Below, piece after piece: positions 44,481-57,375 of a stretch of 64,000 nucleotides of DNA (its first letter is position 1; every line of letters starts with the position of its first letter). The translations under genes and the position numbers were made by a program. Below the pieces are notes generated by a model that saw only the letters and a program-made list of their open reading frames with translations, was not told the origin of the DNA and ran no database searches. Source of the DNA: Zygnema cylindricum (Eukaryota; Streptophyta; Zygnematophyceae; Zygnematales; Zygnemataceae). The DNA lies in assembly GCA_037447655.1 (NCBI GenBank), contig JBBHKE010003381.1, positions 165,237-229,236 on the forward strand. The letters run 5' to 3'.

Positions 44481-47272
44481 CTCCCATTATTTTCTAGTCA
44501 CTTTTAATTTTAAGTCCACATCTCTCTCTGCAAAAAAATAATTTAGGAGACGGTACAGGCTTAGTCATCATGTCTGCCACCATCTCACTATCTGGTCTAT
44601 ATTCTAGATTTATTATTTTGTTCTCAACTTTTTCTCTAACAATGCTAAGTCTGATGTCCATGTGTTTTGCTTTAAAACAATGTTTGGGATTAGCAGCAAT
44701 TCTAATTGCTGCTTGATTATCACATAATATTTTCTGAATTCCACTCTTTAGGTACCCCAATTCACCAAGCAAGGATTTGACCCGCATCAATTCCTTCACA
44801 ACAAAGCAAGATGCCATATACTCTGCCTCCATGGTAAACTGAGCAATGACCTTTTGCTGCTTACTGCTCCAGCAACAAGCACCATTCCCCACATACAACA
44901 CATATCCAGATGTACATCTTCTCATCGGAGCATCCCCGTAGCTGGCATCACTCCAAGTGGTGATGTCAGTGTTTTCCCCACCCAGATGCAGCCATAGATC
45001 TCTAGTTCCTATGAGATATCTGAGGACCCTTTTAGCTGCTTCCCAATCCCTTTTGGTAGGAGCATTCAGACTCCTACTTAGCACTCCTACAGCTGCTGCC
45101 AAATCCGGTCTCGTACAATTCATAAAATAAATCAGACTGCCCACTACCTGTCTGTATCGAATAGTCTGCATAAACTTCTTTTCTTCTGGACCTAGTTCAT
45201 CAACTAGAATTAGGATGTCTCCTTCCTCACTCCCCTCACTTTCCTTCTTTAGATCCATGGGAGTTGTGCAACTATTGGCTTTGTTCATCTGAATTTTTTC
45301 CAACATGTTTCCAATTGTCTCTTTCTGAGTTAGTCTAATTATCCTTTTTTTCTATCTCTCTCTACTTGTTTTCCCAGAATATATCTAGCCCCCCCCATAT
45401 CTTTCATTTCGAATCTTCCCTTTAGATCTGTTTTTAGTTTGTTGATTTTCTTTAACAACTTACTTAGAACAAGAAGATCATCAACATATATTGCAATAAA
45501 GATGACACCTTGCTCATCTTCAAAAACATAAATTGAATGATCTGAACTGATGCGGATGTATCCTAGACCGGTAAGGAACTCATCAAGTTTCTTGTTCCAT
45601 TGTCTGGGCGCCTGTTTTAAACTATAGAGAGATTTGATCAGCCGGCATACCTTACTTTCCTCTCCTTGTTCCACGAATCCTTCCGGCTGTCGCATGAAGA
45701 TCTCCTCCTCTAGTTCTCCATGTAGGAAAGTTGTCTTTTTGTCCATCTGGTGAACTTCTATGTCTTCTACAGCTGCCACACTGTGAAGTATCCGGACCGA
45801 GGGAAATCTAACGACTGGAGCGAAGGTTTCTTCGTAGTCTATTCCCTCTTTGTGAGTAAAGCCTTTCGCCACTAATCGGGCCTTATACCGCTCAATAGTA
45901 TTGTCTAGATTCAGTTTTAGTTTGAAAACCCAATAACATCCAATTGGTTTTCTATCGGGTGGACGGTCCACCAACTCCCATGTGTCAACCACCATGATTG
46001 AAGCCATCTCTTCATTGATGGCCGTCTTCCACCGGTTTCTTTTCGGGCAGTTCATTGCCTTTTCATATGTTTGAGGTTCGTCCGGGTGAGATAGTTTAGT
46101 TACCTCGTTGTTAACTTGTTTCTCTTGAAGCCTTTTGCTGCTTCTTCTCTCTCTCTCAAAATCTGAGGCTGGGATAGATGGTTCTCGTGGGTTCTTTCGA
46201 ATCACCACGGCTTCTCCCTTGTCCCTCGGATCCATATCTGTTTCCACCACGTCTTCCGCTTGTGTCATTGGTGTTTCCAAGTTCAAGTCTTTATCTGTAT
46301 GTTTTGAATCTGCAAGGATATCATCTTCTTGAAGATCCGGATATTTAGAAAGATGAAAGTCATCAGAATTATCTGACTCAAATGTGATTCTGACTGACTT
46401 TGAGGATTTAAAGGGATCTACCTACTTCCCTTCATCTATAGCTACCAGATGCTTTACTAAAATTATATCTTCTCTCTTTAGATCATACACTCTATACCCT
46501 TTTACATCCTCATCATATCCTAGCAAGTATCCGGGTTTCCCTTTAGGATCTAGTTTCCAGTTTGATTTATCTGTATCTAAACTGAAGACTTTACTACTAA
46601 AAACCTTTAAGTGAGATAGATCTGGTTTTCGGCTGGTCCATTTCTCATATGGAGTTTGGCCTTTCACTACCGAAGTTAGTACTTTGTTTCTCAAATAATT
46701 AGCACAATTCATAGCTTCGGCCCAAAATCTTTTTCCTATCCGTTTATCTGACAACATACTCCGGGCACTATCATTTATTATCCTATTCAATCTTTCGGCA
46801 ACACCATTCTGTTCCGCATTTTCTGGATATGTCTTTTGATGTTGAACACCATCCACCCTTAAGAACTCCTCAAACTGATTGGAGGTATATTCCCCTCCAT
46901 TGTCACTTCTTACTCTCTTTATTGGGGTCTCGTGCAGTTTCTCGGCCCATGCCTTATAATGTTTGAAATACTCCGGAGTTTCTGATTTGTTTTTTAGAAA
47001 GTATACCCGAGAGTACCGAGACCAATCATCAGTAATGGTTAGCATAAATCTTTTGCCTCCGGGTAATGACACTCTCGCCGCTCCCCAAATGTCCGTGTGT
47101 ACCAGATAAAGAACTTTTTCTCCTTTATAAGTTGCTTCTTTTGGGAATGGTAATCTGTGTGCTTTACCTTGAGCACACCCACAAAAATCACTCACATTAT
47201 CATTTTCCCCAAAGCGTATCCCTTCAACTACTCCCAACTTTTTCATTTCTTTTAACTTTTCTAGATTCACAT
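44481..47272 (-). pseudogene. Element C integrase, RT and RNase H
   Basis: From 47272 down: N-L-E-K-L-K-E-M-K-K (just after H-K-R-L-G-H-V, which lies beyond element X), then C-G-C-A-Q-G-K-A-H-R-L-P-F-P. Integrase has T-D-I-W-G, R-S-D-N-G-G-E-Y (about 46895) and P-E-N-A-E-Q-N-G-V-A-E-R. A stop at about 46421 precedes the linker and RT (46286-45339) with Y-V-D-D-L-L-V-L-S-K (about 45470-45500). A frameshift near 45340 is followed by RNase H to 44494, complete to M-V-A-D-M-M-T-K-P. Confidence 0.87.
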
Positions 47273-48311
47273 TGCAATTCTGTGTTCTCCATTGGACTAC
47301 AGAATACAGGAAGCCTCTAGATAGTATTTAACTAACCCACTTTAAGCCACTACCACTACTGCCCAAAAAGGCAAACTAACAATTTGACTGCACCCCTGTG
47401 CAGCCTGGACTCCCTTGAGTCCGTAGCAAAAAGAATCACTGAAAAAGGCCAACCAGCCGATAAGTTATGAGGCAGTAAAAATGCCAATTTGTACAAACTC
47501 TCAAAGGGAGAGGTGACTACCTACCAAAATTTTCTAAGTCCTGATTCTCTCTAATAACTCCTATCTACTGAAGTACGGACCAATCAGATTACTGTACCGT
47601 ACACAAAAGTACTACTGCCGATGTACCTTTTGTACGGCCTATGTACGACAAGGCTATTAAGTGGACGCGTGTCCGCTTTTCACTCGTCCGTACGTTCCTC
47701 GGAATTCCTATGACCGAATGTCATCTCTCCACGTGTCTCCAGGTCATGCCACGTCACAAAACGCCAAAGTGACCACTCCGGGATTTCGGCGATGATGTGC
47801 GCCGTTGGATTTTATGCCAAACGCAATCTTAGCCGTAATAAATACTTGTGCGACATTTGTTTCGATGTCGAAATAAAATGCGTGGTATCCGTTTTGAATT
47901 AGCGTCGTACGACGTACTTTATAAAACTGAATCTATGTACGCCGTATACAGTTCTAGTTAAATGAATTTTATCAACTCGAACTAAATATATATCTATCAC
48001 ATACCATAGCACTTAGCATTGGTCCTAGTCTATTAGGATAAAGCTGATCGCTATCGGTCAATTTGACGAACCGCAGGTACCGGGATCAAATCTCTGGTCC
48101 GTCAAGTATATTTTTAGTAACCTACTAAAAATAGCTGTCTGTTGAACTAAGGCAACCATGGATCAACCTCTCTCTCTTACCTTCAGTGACTACAACAAGT
48201 ATGGGAGTTAGAGAGCGGAGGTGGAGGCAGGCTGTCCGTCCTTTCTCTTTTTCCTTTTATAAATACATAGTTAAACCCAGGAAATACTCTATAAATCTAT
48301 AAATTTCAACA
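47273..48311 (-). repeat. 3' outer LTR of element X
   Basis: It is 1039 bp, TGCAATTCTG to TTTCAACA. It contains CGGACCAATCAGATTAC (about 47577), CCACGTGT (about 47730), B-box-like GGATCAAATCT at 48083-48093 inside a CTTGACG-type stem, and TTCAGTGACTACAACAAGTA with CT and GA tracts (about 48168-48215). Confidence 0.92.
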
Positions 48312-49559
48312 CTCCCCTTATTTTCTAGTTTAATTTTAATTTTTCTTTCAACCCGCATTTTTCCCGACAATATTTTAGTTTAGGAGAGGGCACAGGTTTG
48401 GTCATCATGTCAGCCACCATTTCTTCATCACGTCTATACACAAGATTTAAAATTTTATTTTCAACTTTTTCTCTTACGAAGCTTAATCTTATGTCCATAT
48501 GTTTTGCTTTGAAATGGTGTTTTGGATTGGCTGCAATTGCAAATGCAGCTTGGTTATCGCAAAAGATTTCATGCACTCCTTCCTTCATAAATCCCAGTTC
48601 TTGTAACAATGATTTCACCCACATTAGTTCTTTTACAGCAGAACAAGACGCCATATACTCAGCCTCCATATTAGACTGAGCAACCACCTTTTGTTGCTTA
48701 CTGCTCCAACAGCAAGCACCTTCCCCCACATACAAAACATATCCAGAAGTGCATCTTCTCATAGGTGCATCCCTATAACTGGCGTCACTCTAAGTGGTGA
48801 TATCAGTGTGCTCCCCTCCCAAATGCAACCATAATTCTCTAGTTCCAACCAGATATCTCATGACTCTCTTGGCTGCCTCCCAGTCTCTCTTCCTAGGATC
48901 ATTAAGACTCCTACTGAGTACTCCAACTGCTGCCGCTATGTCCGGCCTGGTACAATTCATAAAATAGATTAAGCTTCCTACGACCTGTCTATAAGGGATA
49001 GACTTCATGAACTCTCTCTCCTCTAGACTCATCTGATCGTCTAAGATCATCACTCCTCCTTCTACACTCCCATCACTTCCTTTTTTCAAGTCCATGGGAG
49101 TGGTTCAACTGTTAGCATTTTCCATCTGGAATTTCTCAAGCATATTACCTATTGCTTCTTTCTGAGTAAGTCTGATAATCTTCTTCCCCCTATCTCTCTC
49201 CATTTGGATCCCCAAAATATATTTTGCTTCCCCTAAATCCTTCATATCAAATCTGCCCCTAAGATCTTTCTTTAGCCTATTGATATTCTCTAAAGACTTA
49301 CTTAACACAAGCAGATCATCCACATAAATTGCAATAAAAATGACACCATTCTCATCTTCAAACATATAGATAGAATGGTCAAAGCTGATCCGGATGTATC
49401 CCAGATCGGTGAGAAACTCATCTAGTTTCTTATTCCACTGTCGGGGAGCCTGTTTCAGTCCATATAAGGACTTTATGAGCCTGCACACTTTGCTCTCTTC
49501 TCCTTCTTCCACAAACCCCTCGGGTTGCCTCATAAAAATTTCTTCCTCTAACTCACCAT
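48312..49559 (-). pseudogene. Element D/X RT (second half) and RNase H
   Basis: From 49533: M-R-Q-P-E-G-F-V-E-E-G-E-E-S-K-V-C-R-L-I-K-S-L-Y-G-L-K-Q-A-P, Y-V-D-D-L-L-V-L-S-K-S (about 49300-49330), then TGA replacing Cys in N-S-C-T-T-P (49109). RNase H follows with a stop replacing Trp in T-T-W-S-D (48790), then an open stretch from 48762 to 48325 ending with the tail block M-V-A-D-M-M-T-K-P. The RNase H end may derive from the outer element X by recombination, because the adjoining LTR is of X type. Confidence 0.87.
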
Positions 49560-51436
49560 TAAGAAAAAGTAGTCTTAATATCCATCTGGTGAATTTCCAT
49601 GTCTTCCGCTGCGGCCAAACTGAGGAGAATCCTTACCGATGGGAACCGAACAACTGGAGCAAAGGTCTCCTCATAGTCAATCCCCTCTTTTTCGGTGAAC
49701 CCCTTCGCTACCAATCGAGCCTTATACCTCTCAATTGTATTATCTGGGTTCAATTCTAGTTTAAATACCCATTTACATCCAATAGGTTTTCTGTCTGGAG
49801 GGCAATCCGCTAGTTCCCAAGTATTTGCTTCCATGATAGAAGCCATCTCATCATTTATGGCTCTAATCCATCTTTCTTTCTCTGGACTATTCACTGCCTC
49901 TAAGTAAGACTGAGGCTCATCTGGGTGAGATAGCTTAGTTACCTTATGGGCAGCTTGTTTTTCCTGTATCCTTTTGTTGCTCCTCCTTCCTCCCTCAAAC
50001 TCCGAAGCTGGAATGGATGGAAGTCTTGGATTTCTTCTCACTGTCTCATAAGCTCCCCTGTCCATAAAAACCGTATCTTGTCCCGCTTCTTCCATCTCCT
50101 CGAAGTCCATAGGAGTATGTGAGGTTTCTGGTGAGTCTCTTGTATCTTCGATCTCCCCTGAATCTGTAATCACAGTTTCACTCATGTCTTTTTCGGGAAC
50201 GACTGAGTTCTCCTCACTTTCGGACTCAAATCTGATCCTTATCTTCTTTGTATATTTGAAGGGGTCAAATGACTTCCCCTCATCCATGACAACTAAGTGT
50301 TTGACCAGAATGATATCTTTCTTTGCTAAGTCATAGACTCTATATCCCTTAACATCCTCATCATATCCCACAAAGTATCCAGGTTTTCCCTTAGCATCTA
50401 GTTTCCAGTTTTTCCTATCCGTGTCAAGACTGTAAACTTGGCTACCAAATACTTTAAGGTGTGAGATATTGAGTTTCCTTCCAACCCATCTCTCATAAGG
50501 TGTCACTCCCTTTACAGCTGAGGTAAGGACTCTATTTTTAATATAGTTGGCACAGTTCATTGCCTCTGCCCAAAATCTCTTTCCTATTTTCTTGTCTGCC
50601 AACATACTGCATGCACTATCTCCTAGTGTTCTATTCAACCTCTCAGCTACCCCATTTTGTTCTGGGTTATATGGTACAGTTTTCTGGTGCTGCACTCCCT
50701 CATCTCTGAAATATTCCTCAAACTCGTTAGAGGTATATTCCCCCCCATTATCACTCCTTATTCTCTTAATGGGGGTTTCATGCAACTTCTCACTCCAAGC
50801 TTTATATTCTTTGAAGTAAGTTGATGCTTCACACTTTGTTTTCAGAAAGTAGACTCTAGAGTTTCTAGACCAGTCATCAGTTATTGTCATCATAAACCTC
50901 TTTCCTCCAACCGAAGGTACTTTTGCAGGCCCCCAAATATCTGTGTGGACCAAATCTAATACTTTCTCACCTCTATATGTGGCGGCTTTGGGAAAGGGAA
51001 GTCTGTGAGCCTTACCTTGAGCACAACCACTACAATCATCCATCATTTCATTATCCCTAAACTCAATGCCATCTACTACCCAAAGTTTTTTCATTTCCCT
51101 TAACCTATCAAAATGTACATGCCCCAACCGCTTAAGCCAAATCATCACCTTAGGAACACCAACATAGTAAGCATTCTTCTTTTCATTACTCAAGTTAAGC
51201 CTAAACATTCCTTGGCTACCCTTATCTGCTGTGAAGTAAACTTCATCCCCATACTTAGCTGTAAAGACTCCCTTTCTGGTGAAGGTATCAAACTCTTTGT
51301 CATCTAACACAGACGTAGAGACAAGATTTTTACTCAGCTGAGGAATGTAAAGTACATCTGAGAATGTAAGTATAGAAGTCTTACCCTCCACTAAGACTTT
51401 CAGATCTACTGATCCCACTAGATCTCTAGTAACCAC
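49559..51436 (-). pseudogene. Element D protease end, integrase, linker and RT start
   Basis: An unbroken 625-codon stretch covers the post-protease region, H-V-H-F-D-R-L-R-E-M-K-K, C-S-G-C-A-Q-G-K-A-H-R-L-P-F-P, and integrase with T-D-I-W-G-P, R-S-D-N-G-G-E-Y (about 50745) and P-Y-N-P-E-Q-N-G-V-A-E-R. The C-terminal G-Y-D-E-D-V-K-G-Y-R-V-Y, an acidic linker, and RT up to H-Q-M-D-I-K-T-T-F follow. An inserted A near 49566 shifts the frame. The D-D-E residues are intact. Confidence 0.9.
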
Positions 51437-52674
51437 TCTTCATCCCCATACTCTATCTCTACAGTAGGAATCTTTCTTAACTTAGTGAAGAGTTCTTTAT
51501 CACGACACATATGCATGGATGCACCTAGGTCGATGATCCATCCTTCCTGTGGAGATTCCCGGATGGCTCCAAGGGCACACTTTTGCCTCCGAGGAATCTC
51601 CTTCTCCTCCAAACTCTCGTCAAGAAGGAGCTCCCCATCCTCCTCAGAGGACTCATCCTCGGTTTCTCCTGACACTTTTGTAACCACAAGTGCCTTTTTC
51701 TTCCCTCCGGAAGAAACCCCTCCACGGTTCTCTTGGAGCCTCAGCTCTGATAGCTTGACACAATCTGCAATAAAGTGTCCCGGCTTTTTGCAATAATGAC
51801 AAAGACCCTTTGGGGGCCTCTGTCCCCCTGAATGATCTCTTTCCCCTCTATAAGGTTTCTTCGGGTCCTTCCCCCATCGGTCCCCTCCTACTGCTAGAGC
51901 TTGAATGCTCTTTCCTCCTCTCCTAATCTCCATTGTGTTTTCCTGCACAAGTATCATCCTGACTACTGTGTTCCATTTCCATGAACTATCAGGCATTCCC
52001 TATACTCGGTACACTAAGTTTTCGAACTCATTTGGTAATTTCATGATAAGGGTGTTAACTTTCATTTTCATTGTACCTATCCACCCGGCACTTTCCATTT
52101 CCGTATACAAACAAGAAAGATCATTACAGTAATCTAACATCTTTCCTCCTTTGTAAGTGTAACTCAGTAGCTTTTGCTCAACCAACTGGAGCTCCTGAAT
52201 AGTTCTTGCTCTATAAATTTCCACCAAACTCACCCACAACTCCTCGGCCTTGTAAATGTGAAGATGAGGAGTGGCCAAACCTTGAGTGAGGTGCCTCAGA
52301 ATGAAGTTCTTGGCAGCCATGTTTACATCCTCCCACATTTGAGTATCGTTCTCCACGGTCTTCACGATTGCCGCTCCCGATACTGTGGCAATAGGAGTGA
52401 GGGGTGTCTCCTTCCCTTTCCCCTTTTCGGACACACTGCTGTCCCCATCATCTGCCTCCTCCGCCGAGGCAGCCGTTGTTGCAGGAAACCTTACTCCCCC
52501 AAATCCTGGTGGAGTTCCCGAAGGTGGACGTTTCACTTGTCCACTAACGATACCCCAGTATCGTTTTTCACACAAAGCTCCCATCATCATGGCTTCCCAA
52601 TAGATGAACCCAGATCCATTGAAGGTGGGCACCCTAGAGGGTGGGCCCATAACCTGCAATTCTGTGTCCTCCAT
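51418..52674 (-). pseudogene. Element D gag and protease
   Basis: The ATG at 52674-52672 lies 20 nt inside the LTR: M-E-D-T-E-L-Q, then V-M-G-P-P-S-R-V-P-T-F-N-G. The first stretch of 224 codons ends at a TAG replacing Gln in Y-R-V-Q-G-M. The second (51996-51418) has the knuckle C-H-Y-C-K-K-P-G-H-F-I-A-D-C (about 51765-51810) and a protease motif D-L-G-A-S-M-H-M-C (about 51520) with Leu in place of Ser/Thr. A one-base deletion near 51440 shifts the frame at the end. Confidence 0.88.
52640..52654 (-). other. Primer-binding site of element D
   Basis: The minus strand reads GGTTATGGGCCCACC, the exact 15-nt complement of the anticodon-arm stretch of plant-type initiator tRNA-Met (from memory), next to the LTR end. 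Identical sites follow the LTRs of L (17267-17281), M (25318-25332), E (57361-57375) and C (59885-59899). Confidence 0.85.
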
Positions 52675-53693
52675 TGGACTACAGAATACAGGAAGCCTCT
52701 AGATATTATTTAACTAACCCACTTTAAGCCACGACCACTTCTGCCCAAGGAGGCAAACTGACAATTTGACTGCACCCCTGTGTAGCTTGGACTCCCCTGA
52801 GTCCGTAGCAAAAAGAATCACTGAAAACGGCCAACCAGGCGATTAATTATAGGGTGGCAAAGATGCCAATTTATACAAACTCTCAGAGAGAGGACTATCT
52901 ACCTAAATTTTCCTAAGTCCTAGTTTTCCTACTTCCCTCTCACAGTTCCTATCTACTGCCTGTACGAACCAATCAAAAACTGTATAGTACAAGAAAGTAC
53001 TACTGCCGATGTACTTTCTGTACGGCCTCTGTACAACAAGGCCATTAAGTGGACGCGTGTCCACTTTCCACTCGGCCGTACGTTCCTCGGAATTCCCGCG
53101 ACCGAATGATGTCTTCCCACGTGGCGCCAGGTCATGCCACGTCACTAAATGCCAAAATGACCATTCCGGGATTTCGGCGATAATGTGCGCCGTTAGATTT
53201 GACGTGAAACTCAATCTCGGCCGTAATAAATACTTGCGCGATATTTGTTTCGCTTTCGAAACAAAATGCGCGATATCCATTTCAAACAAGTACAGTACTT
53301 CGTATTTCATAGAACTGTATCTATGTGTGGCGTTGAGGGTTTCAGTTAAATGAATCTAGTACATTGCAATAGTTTAAATACTAATGAAACCCTATATCTC
53401 CTAACGGACTTCTACGACAGACTGGTTAGAGCTAACGGCTACGCCGCGCTCTACCGGTCGGGGGTTCGAGTCCTTCCGGACTCAACCTTTTGTTGAGAGT
53501 GGCTTAAGCCACTCTTTAGTCCTTCCTATGGAATTGAGGTAGCCATGGCTCCATTGCTCTCTCTCTCTCTCCTTCAGTGACTACAACAAGTATGGGGGTG
53601 AGAGAGAGAGAAGAGATAGAGGTAGGTTGCCTACTTTTTCTTTTCTAATAAATTTAGACCTAGAAAATATATTATAAATTACTTATTTCAACA
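52655..53693 (-). repeat. 5' LTR of element D (subtype like element L)
   Basis: It is 1039 bp, TGCAATTCTG to TTTCAACA. It differs clearly from the outer LTRs of X and resembles the LTR of L: CCACGTGGCGCC near 53117 and a tRNA-like module at 53411-53488. The right edge abuts pol of E at Q-V-V-G-S with no further sequence between. Confidence 0.92.
53411..53488 (+). other. tRNA-like module antisense to LTR of element D
   Basis: The A-box-like TGGTTAGAGCT (53423-53433) and B-box-like GGTTCGAGTCC (53463-53473) are spaced as in a tRNA. Between them ACGGCTACGCCGCGCTCTACC resembles a decayed anticodon/variable region. This is the clearest example of the module; a matching acceptor stem is not seen. 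Confidence 0.72.
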
Positions 53694-56600
53694 GCTCCCT
53701 ACGACCTGTCTATAAGGGATAGACTTCATGAACTCTCTCTCCTCTGGACTCATCTGATCGTCTAAGATCATCACTCCTCCTTCTACACTCCCATCACTTA
53801 CTTTTTTCAAGTCCATGGGAGTGGTACAACTGTTAGCATTTTCCATCTGGAATTTCTCAAGCATATTACCTATTGCTTCTTTCTGAGTAAGTCTGATAAT
53901 CTTCTTCCCCCTATCTCTCTCCATTTGGATCCCCAAAATGTATTTTGCCTCCCCTAAATCCTTCATATCAAATCTGCCCCTAAGATCTTTCTTTAGCCTT
54001 TTGATATTCTCCAAAGACTTACTTAACACAAGCAGATCATCCACATAAATTGCAATAAAAATGACACCATTCTCATCTTCAAACATATAGATAGAATGGG
54101 CAGAGCTGATCCGGATGTATCCCTGATCGGTGAGAAACTCATCTAGTTTCTTGTTCCACTTTCGGGGAGCCTGTTTCAGTCCATATATGGACTTTATGAG
54201 CCTGCAGACTTTGCTCTCTTCTCCTTCTTCCACAAACCCCTCGGGTTGCCTCATAAAAATTTCTTCCTCTAACTCACCATTAAGAAAAGCAGTCTTTATG
54301 TCCATCTGGTGTATTTCCATGTCTTCCGCTGCGGCCAGACTGAGGAGAATCCTTACCGATGGGAACCGAACAACTGGAGCAAAGGTCTCCTCATAGTCAA
54401 TTCCCTCTTTTTGGGTGAACCCTTTTGCTACCAATCGAGCTTTATACCTCTCAATTGTATTATCTGGGTTCAGTTATAGTTTAAATACCTATTTACATCC
54501 AATAGGTTTTTTGTCTGGAGGGCAATCCGCTAGTTCCCAAGTATTTGCTTCCATGATAGAAGCCATCTCATCATTTATGGCTCTAATCCATCTTTCTTTC
54601 TCTGGACTATTCACTGCCTCTAAGTAAGACTGAGGCTAATCTGGGTGCGATAGCTTAGTTACCTTATGGGCAGCTTGTTTTTCCTGTATCCTTTTGCTGC
54701 TCCTCCTTCCTCCCTCAAACTCCGAAGCAAGAATGGATGGAAGTCTTGGATTTCTTCTCACTGTCTCATCAGCTCCCCTGTCCATGAAAACCGGTTCTTG
54801 TCCCGCTTCTTCTATCTCCTCGAAGTCCATAAGAGTATGTGAGGTTTCCGGTGAGTCTCCTATATCTTCGATCTCCCCTGAATCTGTAATCACAGTTTCA
54901 CTCATGTCCCTTTCATGAACTACCAAATTCTCATCACTTTCGGACCCAAATCTGATCCTTATCTTCTTTGTATATTTGAAGGGGTCAAGTGACTTCCCTT
55001 CATCCATGACAGCTAAGTGTTTGACCAGAATGATATCTTTCTTTGCTAAGTCATAGACTCTATATCCCTTAACATCCTCATCATATCCCACAAAGTATCC
55101 AGGTTTTCCCTTAGCATCTAGTTTCCAGTTTTTCCTATCCGTGTCAAGACTGTACACTTGGCTACCAAATACTTTAAGGTGTGAGATATCTGGTTTCCTT
55201 CCAACCCATCTCTCATAAGGTGTCATTCCCTTTACAGCTGAGGTAAGGACTCTGTTCTTAATGTAGTTGGCATAGTTCATTGCTTTTGCCCAAAATCTCT
55301 TTCCTATTTTCTTGTCTGCCAACATACTGCGCACACTATCTCCTAGTGTTTGATTCAACCTCTCAGCTACCCCATTTTGTTCCGGATTATATGGTACAGT
55401 CTTCTGATGCTGCACTCCCTCATCTCTCAGATATTCCTCAAACTCGTTAGAGGTATATTCCCCCCCATTATCACTCCTTATCCTCTTAATGGGGGTTTCA
55501 TGCAACTTCTCACTCCAAGCTTTATATTCTTTGAAGTAAGTTGCTGCTTCAGACTTTGTTTTCAAAAAGTAGACTCTAGAGTATCTAGACCAGTCATCAG
55601 TTATTGTCATCATAAATCTCTTTCCTCCAACCGAAGGTACTTTTGCAGGTCCCCAAATATCTGTGTGGACCAAATCTAACACTTTCTCACCTCTATATGT
55701 GGCGGCTTTGGGAAAGGGAAGTCTGTGAGCCTTACCTTGAGCACAACCACTACAATCATCCATCATTTCATTATCCTCAAACTGTATGCCATCTACTACC
55801 CCAAGCTTTTTCATTTCCCTCAACCTATCAAAATGCACATGCCCCAATCGCTTATGCCAAATCATCACCTTAGGAACACCAACATAATAAGCATTCTTCT
55901 TTTCATTACTCAGGTTAAGCCTAAACATTCCTTGGCTACCCTTATCTGCTGTGAAGTAAACTTCATTCCCATACTTAGCTGTAAAGACTCCCTTTCTGGT
56001 GAAAGTATCAAACTCTTTGTCATCTAACACAGACGTAGAGACAAGATTTTTACTCAGCTGAGGAATGTAAAGTACATCTGAGAATGTAAGTATAGAAGTC
56101 TTACCCTCCACTAAGATTTTCAGATCTACTGATCCCACTAGATCTCTAGTAACCACTCTCCCATCCCCATACTCTATCTCTACAGTAGGAATCTTTCTTA
56201 GCTTAGTGAAGAGTTCTTTATCACGACACATATGCATGGATGCACCTAGGTCGATGATCCATCCTTCTTGTGGAGCTTCCCGAATTGCTCCAAGGGCACA
56301 CTTCTGCCTCCGAGGGATCTCCTTCTCCTCTAGACTCTCGTCAAGAAGAAGCTCCCCATCCTCCTCAGATGACTCATCCTCGGTTTCTCCTGACACTTTT
56401 GTAACCACAAGTGCCTTTTTCTTCCCTCCGAAAGAACCTCCTCCACGGTTCTCTTGGAGCCTCATCTCTGATAGCTTGACACAATCTGCAATAAAGTGTC
56501 CCGGCTTTTTGCAATAATGACAAAGACCCTTTGGGGGCCTCTGTCCCCCAGAATGCTCTCTTTCCCCTCTATAAGGTTTCTTCGGGTCCTTCCCCCATCG

Positions 56601-57375
56601 GTCCCCTCCTGTTGCTAGAGCTTGAATGCTCTTTCCTCCTCTCCTAATCTCCATTGTGTTTTCCTGCACAAGTATCATCCTGACTACTGTGTTCCATTTC
56701 CATGAACTATCAGGCATTCCCTGTACTCGGTACACTAGGTTTTCGAACTCATCTGGTAATTTCATGATAAGGGTGTTAACTTTCATTTTCATTGTACCTG
56801 TCCACCCGGCACTTTCCATTTCCATATACAAACAAGAAAGATCATTACACTAATCTAACATCTTTCCCCCTTTGTAAGTGTAACTCAATAGCTTTTGCTC
56901 AGCCAACTGGAGCTCCTGAATAGTTCCAGCTCTATAAATCTCAACTAAACTCTCCCACAACTCCTCCACCTTGTAAATGTGAAGATGAGGAGTGGCCAAA
57001 CCTTGAGTGAGGTGCCTCAGAATGAAGTTCTTGGCAACCATGTTTACATCCTCCCACATTTGAGTATCGTTCTCCACGGTCTTCACGGTCGCCGCTCCCG
57101 ATACTGTGGCAATAGGAGTGAGGGGTGTCTCCTTCCCTTTTCCCTTTTCGGACACACTGCTGTCCCCATCATCTGCCTTCTCCGCTGAGGCAGCCGTTGT
57201 TGCAGAAAACCTTACTCTCCCAAATCTTGGTGGAGTTCCCGAAGGTGGACGTTTCACTTGTCCACTGACGATACCCCAGTATCGTTTTTCACACAAAGCT
57301 CCCATCATCATGGCTTCCCAATAGATGAACCCAGATCCATTGAAGGTGGGCACCCAAGAGGGTGGGCCCATAACC
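53694..57375 (-). pseudogene. Element E/X gag-pol, truncated in RNase H
   Basis: Gag after the primer-binding site reads V-M-G-P-P-S-W-V-P-T-F and runs to a TAG replacing Tyr at about 56850. The next 731 codons (56831-54636) are open: knuckle C-H-Y-C-K-K-P-G-H-F-I-A-D-C, protease D-L-G-A-S-M-H-M-C, integrase with R-S-D-N-G-G-E-Y and P-E-Q-N-G-V-A-E-R. Stops at about 54636 and 54480-54490 precede RT (54434-53694) with Y-V-D-D-L-L-V-L-S-K-S. The copy ends at Y-R-Q-V-V-G-S against LTR D. The in-LTR leader reads M-E-D-T then TAA. Confidence 0.9.
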
